Assembly: GCA_964525015.1 (NCBI GenBank)
Contig: CAZGFY010000011.1
Location: 1 to 56,477, forward strand
Length of the DNA stretch: 56,477 nt
Direction of reading: 5' to 3'
From: RGIG3102 sp964525015
GTDB taxonomy: Bacteria; Bacillota; Clostridia; Oscillospirales; Ruminococcaceae
Below the pieces are notes generated by a model. That model saw nothing but the letters and a program-made list of their open reading frames with translations. It ran no database searches and was not told where the DNA came from. Positions 1 to 8,077 of this stretch are shown piece by piece. Every line of letters begins with the position of its first letter. Position 1 is the stretch's first letter. A program made the translations under genes and the position numbers.

Positions 1-15
1 TAATGTTTTATAAAA

Positions 16-49
16 TAAAAAATCCCTCTAGCTAGCTAGAAGGATTTTT
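16..49 (-). terminator. Terminator of the tRNA-Leu transcript
   Basis: Read leftward, an inverted repeat (AAATCC paired with GGATTT around a CTAG-rich centre) is followed by a T-rich run. It lies immediately 3' of the tRNA CCA end, so it fits an intrinsic terminator of that transcript. Confidence 0.75.
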
Positions 50-136
50 TGGTGCCGCTGGCCGGACTTGAACCGGCACGATATTGCTACCGAGGGATTT
101 TAAGTCCCTTGTGTCTGCCGATTCCACCACAGCGGC
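50..136 (-). tRNA. tRNA-Leu (anticodon TAA)
   Basis: The reverse complement folds as an 87-nt class II tRNA. The acceptor arm GCCGCTG pairs with CAGCGGC, followed by discriminator A and an encoded CCA. The anticodon stem AGGGA/TCCCT encloses a 7-base loop with TAA at positions 34-36. The T arm contains GGTTCAAGTCC and there is a long variable arm as expected for leucine tRNA. It is transcribed alone toward the left edge. Confidence 0.95.
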
Positions 137-201
137 AATTTTTAGTGCTCATTTATAATACAACATAATTCAAAGAATGTCAACACTTTTTTGAAAAAAA
201 A

Positions 202-825
202 TTAATTTTTTTTCACATAAGGTAAATTTACACCTTTAATTATCGCCCACATACGGATAAAAAAGATTGAAATTAATGGAATTCCTATTGAAATTATCTC
301 ATTTTCCATAGTTATAGTGAAAGAATAAACAATTGCACCAGTAATTGAGGCTGTTGCATAAATTTCTTTTGTTAATATAGCAGGTGATATATTAACCATA
401 ATATCGCGAAGTAGTCCACCGCCAACAGCAGTTAGGGCACCAACAAAGCAAATAAGAAATTTATTTTCGCTATATCCTAAATTAAATGCAAGTTGCATAC
501 CGACTATTGTGAAAATTGCAAGGCCAATTGCATCAAAAATATTTATAATTAATAAAATATGTTTTTTATACTTAGATTTTACTAATGATTTATACATTAA
601 AATAGTGATAAATGAGGTTATTAAAGCAATGGTAAAAAAAGTTGGGTCACGAAAAACCATTGGTGGAGTGTTTCCTAAAATTAAATCCCTAGTCATACCA
701 CCACCTGTTGCAGTTACAACAGCAGCACAGTTAATTCCAAAAAAATCTAAATCGTTGTCTATTCCAATCATAGCTCCTGTAAAAGCAAAAGTTATAGTTC
801 CGATTACTTCTAAAATAAAAGTCAA
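202..825 (-). CDS. UPF0126/TRIC-like membrane protein
   Basis: This 207-residue hydrophobic protein has two related halves, each with a Gly-rich motif: ATGGGMTRD in the first and AVGGGLLRD in the second. That duplicated arrangement is typical of the UPF0126 (YicG/YadS) family, whose bacterial members resemble trimeric intracellular cation channels. About six to seven membrane segments fill nearly the whole length, and the tail is short and basic. The start is a TTG, chosen because AAGGAG lies eight bases upstream and no ATG precedes the conserved first helix. It stands alone between a tRNA and a divergent nucleoside hydrolase. The transported substrate cannot be read from the sequence. Confidence 0.85.
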   Translation of the reverse strand: MTFILEVIGTITFAFTGAMIGIDNDLDFFGINCAAVVTATGGGMTRDLILGNTPPMVFRDPTFFTIALITSFITILMYKSLVKSKYKKHILLIINIFDAIGLAIFTIVGMQLAFNLGYSENKFLICFVGALTAVGGGLLRDIMVNISPAILTKEIYATASITGAIVYSFTITMENEIISIGIPLISIFFIRMWAIIKGVNLPYVKKN

Positions 826-897
826 AATAAAAGCTCCTTTAAATGAATATTTCTTTAGAAAATACTAACATTTTAAAATTAAATAGTCAATATTATA

Positions 898-927
898 TTT
901 ACAATATATTTTACTTTGTGATAAAAT
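898..927 (+). promoter_or_regulatory. Possible sigma-A promoter of the nucleoside hydrolase pair
   Basis: TTTACA is followed after 18 bases by TAAAAT, preceded by TG as in an extended -10 (TGATAAAAT). It lies 56 bases upstream of the first nucleoside hydrolase. The same core GTGATAAAAT occurs upstream of the LarA-family gene near 39.34 kb. Confidence 0.4.
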
Positions 928-982
928 GTATTTTATATCAAAGATTTTAAAATAAAGATTAAAGAAGGGGTTTATTATAACT

Positions 983-1921
983 ATGAAAAAAACACCTATA
1001 ATTATGGATGTTGACACTGGGATTGATGATGCAGTGGCAATAATGCTGGCTCTTAGTAGTGAAAAATTAGATGTTAAAGGGATAACAGTGGTAGCTGGAA
1101 ATCAAACTTTGGAAAAAACCTTGAATAACACGCTCTCAGTAGTGGATTATTTAGATAAAGGGGAAATACCAGTTGCAAAAGGTGCAGACAGGCCTTTGAT
1201 GAAAAGCCAAATAATTGCTGAAAATACACACGGAGAAACTGGGCTTGGAACGGCAAAACTGCCAGCGCCTAAAATAAAAGAGAATGAATTAGATGCAGTT
1301 AGCTTTTTAAGAAAAACGCTAGAAGAAAGCGATGAAAAAATAACCCTAGTGCCAGTTGGGCCACTTACTAATATAGCTTTATTGTTTTTAGCATACCCAA
1401 ATGTGAAAGAAAAAATAGAAAGAATAGTTATGATGGGTGGGGGAGCTTTTGAAGGAAATGCATCTGCCACAACTGAATTTAACATCATCGTAGACCCAGA
1501 GGCTGCAAGCGTTGTCTTTAATAGCGGAGTTGAGATTGTTTTGTGTGGGCTAGATGTTACAATGAAAGCTTATGCCACAAAAGAAGATATAGAAAAAATT
1601 AAAAACACAAATACTAAAGCTGGCATTTTCTGTGCAGAGGCATTTGAGCACTATTATAATATGTATATTCAAAATTCTTATATTAATGGCTGTGCTGTTC
1701 ACGATGCTGTGGCTATTAGCTATTTAATAAATCCTAGCTTAATAAAAACAAAGCCAGCGAATATAAAGCTTGATATAAACGGAAAAGATACCTATGGCTG
1801 TACGGCAACTGATATGCGCCCTACAAGGGATAAAAAGCTAGATAATGCATTGGTTTGCCTTGATATAAATAAAGAAGAATTTATCAATATGCTAATAAAA
1901 GCGTGTGAAAGCTATAATTAA
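983..1921 (+). CDS. Nucleoside hydrolase (inosine-uridine preferring family)
   Basis: This 312-residue protein should hydrolyse the N-glycosidic bond of ribonucleosides, giving free base and ribose in the cytosol for salvage. The N-terminal calcium-binding motif DVDTGIDDA (residues 9-17) is intact, as are the FNIIVDPEAA segment in the middle and the catalytic His-Asp pair in AVHDAVAISY near residue 240. Length matches the family (about 310). AAGAAGGGG precedes the ATG. A second, diverged family member starts 25 bases downstream, so the two are probably co-transcribed. Base specificity (pyrimidine as in RihA/RihB or broad as in RihC) cannot be assigned from motifs alone. Confidence 0.92.
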   Translation: MKKTPIIMDVDTGIDDAVAIMLALSSEKLDVKGITVVAGNQTLEKTLNNTLSVVDYLDKGEIPVAKGADRPLMKSQIIAENTHGETGLGTAKLPAPKIKENELDAVSFLRKTLEESDEKITLVPVGPLTNIALLFLAYPNVKEKIERIVMMGGGAFEGNASATTEFNIIVDPEAASVVFNSGVEIVLCGLDVTMKAYATKEDIEKIKNTNTKAGIFCAEAFEHYYNMYIQNSYINGCAVHDAVAISYLINPSLIKTKPANIKLDINGKDTYGCTATDMRPTRDKKLDNALVCLDINKEEFINMLIKACESYN

Positions 1922-1946
1922 TATAGGAAAGGTTTGGTACTAAGTT

Positions 1947-2879
1947 ATGAATAAAAGGCCGATTATTATAGATACAGACCCAGGTGTTGATGATACAATA
2001 GCTATATTTCTTGCAGCTAGCTGTGAAAAATTAGATATAAAAGCGATAACGCCAGTGTTCGGAAATGTTTCATATGAAGAAACTTCGCAGAATGCAATAA
2101 GACTTTGCGAAAAATTAAATCTTGATTGCAAAGTTGGAATAGGGGCGAAAAATCCACTTTTCACAGACCCTAAAACAGCAGGAGATATCCACGGAGAAGG
2201 TGGCCTTGCAGGGTTTATACTTCCAAAGCCGAAAGAAGAATTTGATACATATGCTTGGGATATTATAAAAGATGAGGCAATAAAAGCAAAAGGAGAGCTT
2301 GAAATAATCACTTTAGGCCCACTTACTAATATTGCAATAACTCTATTAAGATACCCAGAAATAAAACCACTTATTAAAAGGATAGTTTGTATGGCAGGCT
2401 CATCTTATATAGGCAATATGAATGCATATGCTGAATTTAATGTTTGGGTTGACCCGGATGCTTGCGATATCGTTTTTAAATCAGGGGTAGAAGTTGTTAT
2501 GTGTGGGCTTGATGGAAATGAATACTGTGGGCTTGAAATCGAAGAGTTAAAAGAATATATGTGCAAGAATACAAAGATTAGTGATTTACTTGACCATTGC
2601 TTTGATTTTTTTATAAAAAGAAGATTAGAGGCTATTGAATATGAGCCAAAACAGGTTATTAACGATGCAATTACAATGGCTTATTTTATAAATGAAGAGA
2701 TAGGCGAAGTAAAAGATTACTATGTAACGGTTGAAACAAAGGGCGAATTATGCAAAGGACAAACAATAGTTGATAGATTAGGAAAATATAAAAAAGATGC
2801 AAATGTTAAAGTTTTAGTTAAATCAAACAAGGAATTATACAAAAAAATGCTTTTTGATATGCTAGAATACTATAAGTAA
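1947..2879 (+). CDS. Nucleoside hydrolase paralogue lacking the usual catalytic His
   Basis: This 310-residue member of the inosine-uridine nucleoside hydrolase family carries the N-terminal Asp cluster DTDPGVDDT and the middle motif FNVWVDPDAC, so the calcium site looks intact. At the C-terminal active-site motif, where the upstream paralogue has VHDAVA, it reads INDAIT: the Asp is kept but the His, a general acid in studied members, is replaced by Asn. It may therefore prefer a different leaving group or be a weaker hydrolase. AGGAAAGG lies 12 to 20 bases before the ATG. The gene is followed by a palindromic element rather than by a standard terminator. Confidence 0.88.
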   Translation: MNKRPIIIDTDPGVDDTIAIFLAASCEKLDIKAITPVFGNVSYEETSQNAIRLCEKLNLDCKVGIGAKNPLFTDPKTAGDIHGEGGLAGFILPKPKEEFDTYAWDIIKDEAIKAKGELEIITLGPLTNIAITLLRYPEIKPLIKRIVCMAGSSYIGNMNAYAEFNVWVDPDACDIVFKSGVEVVMCGLDGNEYCGLEIEELKEYMCKNTKISDLLDHCFDFFIKRRLEAIEYEPKQVINDAITMAYFINEEIGEVKDYYVTVETKGELCKGQTIVDRLGKYKKDANVKVLVKSNKELYKKMLFDMLEYYK

Positions 2880-3104
2880 ATTATATTATCTTGCGATAAT
2901 ATAATTCGAAGTTTTCCTTGCGTGCAAAGTGAAAAGCACGCAGTTTGACAAGCCAAACACTGAAAACTACAATAATGTAGATTATTTATATAATAAACAT
3001 ATTGCGACGTTTTGTGTAATCGCTTTAGCGATTTGCCTGCTATACTTTTTGCAGGCAAATAAAACTCGAATAAATAATCGTAGCAAAGCGAAGATTATTT
3101 ATAT
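2879..3104 (+). repeat. Palindrome-rich intergenic element (multi-hairpin)
   Basis: Almost every base can pair. A 12-bp perfect hairpin occupies 2879-2890/2895-2906. AGTTTTC near 2910 pairs with GAAAACT near 2962 and encloses two smaller hairpins (GTGC..GCAC, and GTTTG..CAAAC). CTACA/TGTAG follows at 2968-2980. An outer 10-bp arm, 2980-2989 with 3070-3079, encloses an AATCGC/GCGATT hairpin and a 9-bp TTTGCCTGC/GCAGGCAAA hairpin. GATTATTTAT recurs at 3093-3102, which allows an alternative pairing. No open reading frame fits. A MITE-like repeat or structured RNA is possible; strand is nominal. Confidence 0.5.
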
Positions 3105-3127
3105 TTAAGGAATAGGTAGAAATAAAA

Positions 3128-4258
3128 ATGAGAGAAAAAGAAATTTCAGAAATTAAAAGAAGATTTAAAAATGATGGCAATAATATAAATTATGTTATAG
3201 GTTGCTATGTTGATACTAGTAAGCAGATAGTTAGCCAGTTTAGGCAATCTATATCATTAATGCAAGAGGAAGAAAAAGAAAAAATCCTAACAATACTAAG
3301 AAAAACCTTAAGTGGTACATATGGGAAAAATTTAATTGATTTAGAATTTTCAACGCAGCAAGTGGCACAAAGTGATGAACACACTTTACTTATGGATTTA
3401 AGAAAATCTAGCCTTGAAAATGAAACAGTGGTAAATGAATTATATCAAAAAATTATAAATTCAGTGGAAATAGAAGAGCCATATTTAATTTTACTTGCTT
3501 TTGATAAATACGATGTTCCGTATAAATCACAAAAAGGCGAAAAAAGTGATTTTGATTTTAGCGAAACATTTAGTTATTTTGTTTGTAGTGTTTGCCCAGT
3601 TAAAATGACAAAGCCAGCACTAGGCTATTATGTTGCAGAAAATGAATTTCATAATAGTCATATCGATTGGCTGGTTGCAACTCCGATTTTAGGATTTATG
3701 TTCCCGGCTTTTGATGATAGAAGTAGTAATATATATTCAGCTTTGCATTTCACAAAAGATTTAACAGGGAAAAATGAAGATTTTATAAGAAATATCTTTA
3801 ATATAGAGCCAGAAATGCCAGCTGTAACTCAAATGCAAACATTCAATAGTGTGCTTTCAGAAAGTCTTGGAGAAGAATGTAGTTTAGATACTATGCAGGC
3901 TATTCACTCGAAAGTTACACAGCTTGTTGTGGCTCATAAAGAGGCAAAAGAAGAAGACCCATTAAAATTTTCAAAACTGCATTTAAAAGGGCTTTTAGCA
4001 CAATGCGAAGTTAGTGATGATAGTATTGAAAAGTTTGAGAATGAATATGATATTCAGTTTGGAGAAAAAGCAGAACTTTCACCTAAAAATATAGTGGAAA
4101 TTAAAAAGTTTAAACTAGAAACGCCTAATGTAACAGTGAGTGTTAATCCAGATAGAACAGATTTAGTTGATACACAAATTATTGATGGAACAAAGTATCT
4201 TCTTATACGTCTTGAAGAAGGCGTTGAAGTTAACGGAGTTAATATTGATATAAAATAA
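3128..4258 (+). CDS. DUF4317 family protein
   Basis: The 376-residue soluble protein opens with EISEIKRRFK and matches the general layout of DUF4317 proteins of Clostridia, which have no assigned biochemical role. There is no signal peptide or membrane segment. The N-terminal half is mixed alpha/beta with the phrase VCSVCPVK around residue 158. The C-terminal part contains a short Ser/Lys-rich linker and a final beta-rich stretch ending in VEVNGVNIDIK. AAGGAATAGG precedes the ATG. It is a single-gene unit between a palindromic element and a strong bidirectional terminator. I recognise the family from its opening and architecture; function is unknown. Confidence 0.75.
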   Translation: MREKEISEIKRRFKNDGNNINYVIGCYVDTSKQIVSQFRQSISLMQEEEKEKILTILRKTLSGTYGKNLIDLEFSTQQVAQSDEHTLLMDLRKSSLENETVVNELYQKIINSVEIEEPYLILLAFDKYDVPYKSQKGEKSDFDFSETFSYFVCSVCPVKMTKPALGYYVAENEFHNSHIDWLVATPILGFMFPAFDDRSSNIYSALHFTKDLTGKNEDFIRNIFNIEPEMPAVTQMQTFNSVLSESLGEECSLDTMQAIHSKVTQLVVAHKEAKEEDPLKFSKLHLKGLLAQCEVSDDSIEKFENEYDIQFGEKAELSPKNIVEIKKFKLETPNVTVSVNPDRTDLVDTQIIDGTKYLLIRLEEGVEVNGVNIDIK

Positions 4259-4270
4259 ATACCATTAACA

Positions 4271-4304
4271 ATAAAACGAGCACTAATTTTAGTGCTCGTT
4301 TTAT
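4271..4304. terminator. Bidirectional terminator
   Basis: A perfect 15-bp stem (ATAAAACGAGCACTA paired with its complement) has an ATTT loop, with A-runs on one side and T-runs on the other. It serves the DUF4317 gene and the convergent M3 peptidase. Confidence 0.9.
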
Positions 4305-4314
4305 GTTTTTATAT

Positions 4315-6006
4315 TTAAATTTCTAAAGTTTCAATCCAATCGCCGATTGTTGTGCAGATATCTTTTAGGCAGTTGTCTTCCATTGGAGAAACAAGACCAA
4401 CAGATTTTACTAAATCAGTGAATGTTTTTGTGCCACCTTGGACTGTGAAGTCCATATAAGTTTTAAATGCTGCTTTTTCATCTTTTAAAAATAGTGCGAA
4501 AATTTGAAGTGCAACAGTTTGTGCTAGGCAGTAGTCGATATAGTAAAAAGGATATAGATAAATGTGTAGTTGTCTTTGCCAGCCAGCACCACGGGAATAG
4601 AATGGTAGATTTTCAAAATCAATATATGGACGGAATTCTTTTTCAAGTGCTGCCCATTTTTGATTTCTTTCTTCTTTTGTTAAATCAGGGTTTGTATAAA
4701 TTATTTCTTGGAAATAGTCAACCATTGTGCCATAAGGGATAAAGCTTAAGGCATCTTCAGTGTGAGAAAGCTGATATTTCGCTGTGTTCTCTTTAAAGAA
4801 TAATTCGTGCCAAGGAGTTGTTATGAATTCCATAGCCATTGAGTGAACTTCACAGCCGTCCATTGAAGGCATATGAAGAGCGCTAAAAGGAATGTTTCTT
4901 GATGCAAGATATGAAGCGAATGCGTGCCCTGCTTCGTGAGTTAAAACGTCAACGTCACCAGCTGTTCCATTAAAATTAGAGTAAATAAAAGGAGCCTTAT
5001 AATCAGGAATACTTGTGCAGTATCCACCTGGTGCTTTGCCATCTTTTGAAAGTACATCAAATAAATCCATATCAAACATCAGCTCGATAAATTCTTTTGT
5101 TACTTCGCTCATTTCGCTATACATTTTTTTGCCAGCTGCAAGAAGGTCATCAGGAGTTCCTACTGGGTCGGCATTGCCATCTAAAAAGTTGAAATAGTCA
5201 TCATAGTATTTAAAATCATCAAGATTAATTCTTTTTCTTTGATTATCTTTTAATTTTTTAACTAGTGGAACTAAATCAGATAAAACCTGTCTTCTATAAT
5301 TTGCAACATCCTTTGCAGTGTAGCAGTTTCTACTTCTTCTTAAATATCCAAGCTCTAAATAATTATCAAAGCCTAGTATTTTAGCTTGAGATGTTCTATT
5401 TTTAACTAGTAAATCAAATAGTTCATCAAGTTCTTCCCTATTTGCATCAAAAAATCCGCCTTCAGCTTCAAAAGCAGTTTTACGAATATTTCTATCTGGG
5501 TTTTGTTTGTATTTTCCTAGCATAGGAAGAGGCATTTTTTTGCCATCAAAATCAACGATAGCACTTGCATATAGTTTTTGATATTTTGCTCTTAAATTGT
5601 TTTCTTCTTGAAGTAGAGAAACAATTTCAGGAGAAAAGCTGTCTTTACTCATTTGAGCATTTACAAAAATAAGAGTGCCCATTTTTTCTTCAAGTTCTTT
5701 TCTGAATTTTGAATTTAAAAAAGCATCAACAAATTCTTGAGATTTCTCCTCTAAAACAGGGCCAACCTCATCATAGAATTTTCTTTCTGCATCATAAAAT
5801 TCATCTTTAGTGTTTATAGTGTTTCTAATGTGAGAGATAGTTTGCATAGATTCGAATTTTGATAAAACTTCTTCGTACTCTTTGTAAATTTCAATTTGCT
5901 CATCAGCAGATTTTGCATCATTGAATTTTACAACTAAACTTGAAATTGTTTTTAAAACTTCGTCGCTATCGCCCCTTTTATAAGGCATTTCATTAAATTT
6001 AATCAT
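4315..6006 (-). CDS. M3 family oligoendopeptidase
   Basis: This 563-residue cytosolic zinc metallopeptidase should cut short peptides internally, as in the PepF/M3 oligoendopeptidase group. The zinc motif HEAGH lies in LTHEAGHAFASYLASR around residue 360, with the third ligand Glu expected in the downstream GCEVHSMAMEF segment. The N-terminal two thirds are helical, as in the family's clam-shell fold. Length agrees with the roughly 560-600 residues of this group. AAAGG lies upstream of the ATG. It is monocistronic, divergent from adenine deaminase, and convergent with the DUF4317 gene across a shared terminator. No signal peptide is present. Confidence 0.93.
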   Translation of the reverse strand: MIKFNEMPYKRGDSDEVLKTISSLVVKFNDAKSADEQIEIYKEYEEVLSKFESMQTISHIRNTINTKDEFYDAERKFYDEVGPVLEEKSQEFVDAFLNSKFRKELEEKMGTLIFVNAQMSKDSFSPEIVSLLQEENNLRAKYQKLYASAIVDFDGKKMPLPMLGKYKQNPDRNIRKTAFEAEGGFFDANREELDELFDLLVKNRTSQAKILGFDNYLELGYLRRSRNCYTAKDVANYRRQVLSDLVPLVKKLKDNQRKRINLDDFKYYDDYFNFLDGNADPVGTPDDLLAAGKKMYSEMSEVTKEFIELMFDMDLFDVLSKDGKAPGGYCTSIPDYKAPFIYSNFNGTAGDVDVLTHEAGHAFASYLASRNIPFSALHMPSMDGCEVHSMAMEFITTPWHELFFKENTAKYQLSHTEDALSFIPYGTMVDYFQEIIYTNPDLTKEERNQKWAALEKEFRPYIDFENLPFYSRGAGWQRQLHIYLYPFYYIDYCLAQTVALQIFALFLKDEKAAFKTYMDFTVQGGTKTFTDLVKSVGLVSPMEDNCLKDICTTIGDWIETLEI

Positions 6007-6164
6007 TTTTTAAAACCTTTCTTTTTATAATATATAATTAATATATTCCTTTTGATAGTATATGTCAATAAGAAAAAATAATATATTAAGCTTGTATTTA
6101 TATTAATAATATTATAAAATAAATTCTAGATAATTTTAAATTAATATAAGAAAGGCAAAATAAA

Positions 6165-7871
6165 ATGAACAAGGAAAAAGTAAATCTAATTATTAAAAAT
6201 GCTAAAGTTTTTAATAGTTATTTTAAAAAGTTTTTTAATAGAGATATAGCAATTAAAGATGGAAATTTTTATTATATTAAAGAAAATATAAGCGAATTAG
6301 AAAGCGAAAATATAATTGATGCAAAAGGAAAACATATAATACCAGGGCTTATTGATATACATATGCATATAGAATCTTGTATGGTAACGCCTAAGGCATT
6401 TGCTATAAGGGCTGCAAAATGCGGTATTACAACTGTTGTTAATGAGCCACACGAAATAGCAAACGTTGTTGGTATTAAAGGGGTTATTGATATGATGGAA
6501 GCTGGAAAAGATTGCCCTATTGATATTTTCTATGGTATTCCAAGTTCAGTTCCAGCTGTTAGCAGCGAATTTGAAACAACGGGTGGTGCAATTTTAAAAG
6601 ATGATATGTTAGAATTATATAAACATCCACTAGCAGTTTGCGTTGGCGAAGTTATGAATTTTCGCACTATCATAAAAGAAGGGGATACTTCTGAAATTAA
6701 AAAGTTTATAGCAGAGCTAAAAAATATAAATAAGCATTTTCCTATCGAGGGGCATTGTCCAGCACTAACAGATTTAGATTTAGCAAAATTTTTATATCTT
6801 GGAATTAATTCAGACCATACAGAGCATACAATGAATGAAACAATCCAAAGATTTGAAAATGGAATGTTTATGCAAATTCAAGATAAAATGCTAACTAAAG
6901 AAGTTTTAGATTATATTATGGAAAATGATTTATATGAGCATTTTTCTTTTGTAACAGACGATTGTATGGCAGACACACTTTTATACGAGGGGCATGTTAA
7001 TATTTTAGTTAAAGAAGCTATAAAGCTTGGAATGAGCCCTGAAAATGCTATCTACTGCACAACGTTTACACCAGCTAGAAGAATGAATTTAACGGATAGA
7101 GGCTCAATTGTACCTGGAAAAATCGCAGATTTTGTTGTTTTAGACGATTTAACTAATTTAGATGTTCATTCAGTTTATAAAAATGGTAAATTAGTTAGTG
7201 ATATAGAGGATATGGGACAAACTTTTCCAAAAGAATACTATCAAACAGTTAATTTAGATAAAGTTAATAAAGACGATTTTAAAATAAAGGTTGATACAGA
7301 TAAACAAAGCGTTAAAATAAGGGCGATAGAAATTAGTAAAGCCACTATTAGAACAACCGAAAAGCATATTGAGATGCCAGTTAAAGACGGCTATTTAGAC
7401 TGGGAAAATTCAAACTGTAATTTAATAGCTGTTTTTGATAGATATACAAAATCGGGAAATATAGGACTTGGATTTATAACAGGGGACTGCCATAAAAAAG
7501 GTGCAATTGCTACAACCTATGCACACGATAATCATAATTTAATTGTTTCAGGGGCAAATGTTAGCGATATGGTGGCAGCGGCAAATAGAGTTATAGAATT
7601 GCAAGGTGGTTATTTAACTTGTGAAAATGAAAAGATAACAGCAGAACTTCCACTTCAAATTGGAGGAATTCTTTCGGATAAATCAGTTGAGTTTACAGGG
7701 ACTGCAATTGGAAATGTTAAAAAAGAGATGGCAAGGCTTGGCTATAATCACGATTATCCAATAATGTCTTTTGGAGTTTTAGCACTTTCTGTTAGCCCTA
7801 GTTTGAAAATTACAGATAAGGGACTTATCGATGTTTTAAAAACTGAAATTGTTCCACTTATAATTGAATAA
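6165..7871 (+). CDS. ade: Adenine deaminase
   Basis: The enzyme converts adenine to hypoxanthine and ammonia in purine salvage. The 568-residue protein has the amidohydrolase metal motif in PGLIDIHMHIES near residue 63, then the family phrase VVNEPHEIANVVG, a His in EGHCPALTD, and the Asp-bearing FVTDDCMADT near residue 265. The C-terminal extension of about 180 residues, including DCHKKGAIATTYAHD, is characteristic of bacterial Ade. The ribosome binding site is AAGAAAGG. It is transcribed alone and ends at a strong hairpin. Together with the nucleoside hydrolases it would let the cell use purine nucleosides. Confidence 0.95.
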   Translation: MNKEKVNLIIKNAKVFNSYFKKFFNRDIAIKDGNFYYIKENISELESENIIDAKGKHIIPGLIDIHMHIESCMVTPKAFAIRAAKCGITTVVNEPHEIANVVGIKGVIDMMEAGKDCPIDIFYGIPSSVPAVSSEFETTGGAILKDDMLELYKHPLAVCVGEVMNFRTIIKEGDTSEIKKFIAELKNINKHFPIEGHCPALTDLDLAKFLYLGINSDHTEHTMNETIQRFENGMFMQIQDKMLTKEVLDYIMENDLYEHFSFVTDDCMADTLLYEGHVNILVKEAIKLGMSPENAIYCTTFTPARRMNLTDRGSIVPGKIADFVVLDDLTNLDVHSVYKNGKLVSDIEDMGQTFPKEYYQTVNLDKVNKDDFKIKVDTDKQSVKIRAIEISKATIRTTEKHIEMPVKDGYLDWENSNCNLIAVFDRYTKSGNIGLGFITGDCHKKGAIATTYAHDNHNLIVSGANVSDMVAAANRVIELQGGYLTCENEKITAELPLQIGGILSDKSVEFTGTAIGNVKKEMARLGYNHDYPIMSFGVLALSVSPSLKITDKGLIDVLKTEIVPLIIE

Positions 7872-7873
7872 AT

Positions 7874-7918
7874 AAAATTAAAAAACTATGTGATTTTTTT
7901 GCATAGTTTTTTAATTTT
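7874..7918 (+). terminator. Terminator after ade
   Basis: A 17-bp AT-rich stem (AAAATTAAAAAACTATG and its complement) around an 11-base loop is followed by T-rich sequence. Confidence 0.8.
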
Positions 7919-8003
7919 GTGTTGTGCAAAATGACAAAGTGAAATTGATTTTTTTTAAAAAATTGTGAGATTGTCATATTTTAGTGAAAATGGGTTTATT
8001 TAA

Positions 8004-8032
8004 TTGACTAATAATGAAAATTTATTTATACT
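8004..8032 (+). promoter_or_regulatory. Sigma-A promoter of the S9 peptidase pair
   Basis: TTGACT and TATACT are separated by 17 bases, 45 bases upstream of the first S9 peptidase start. Confidence 0.6.
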
Positions 8033-8077
8033 ATATTTAACTATATAAACTTATCATTATAAAAAGGAGTATGCAAA

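Noticed and set aside
509..868. Open frame on the plus strand antisense to the UPF0126 gene
   Set aside because: It is the complement of a clearly coding membrane protein with family motifs; it has no ribosome binding site and a low-complexity Lys/Ile/Val composition.
826..982. Possible purine riboswitch before the nucleoside hydrolase
   Set aside because: No three-way junction or conserved TATAN...CTACC-type core could be found; the region is short and only a promoter is visible.
1147..1488. Minus-strand frame inside the first nucleoside hydrolase gene
   Set aside because: Shadow of the hydrolase reading frame, with no site for translation start and no recognisable domain.
4467..4742. Plus-strand frame inside the M3 peptidase gene
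   Set aside because: The minus-strand gene is conserved through this stretch; the plus frame shows no domain or ribosome binding site.
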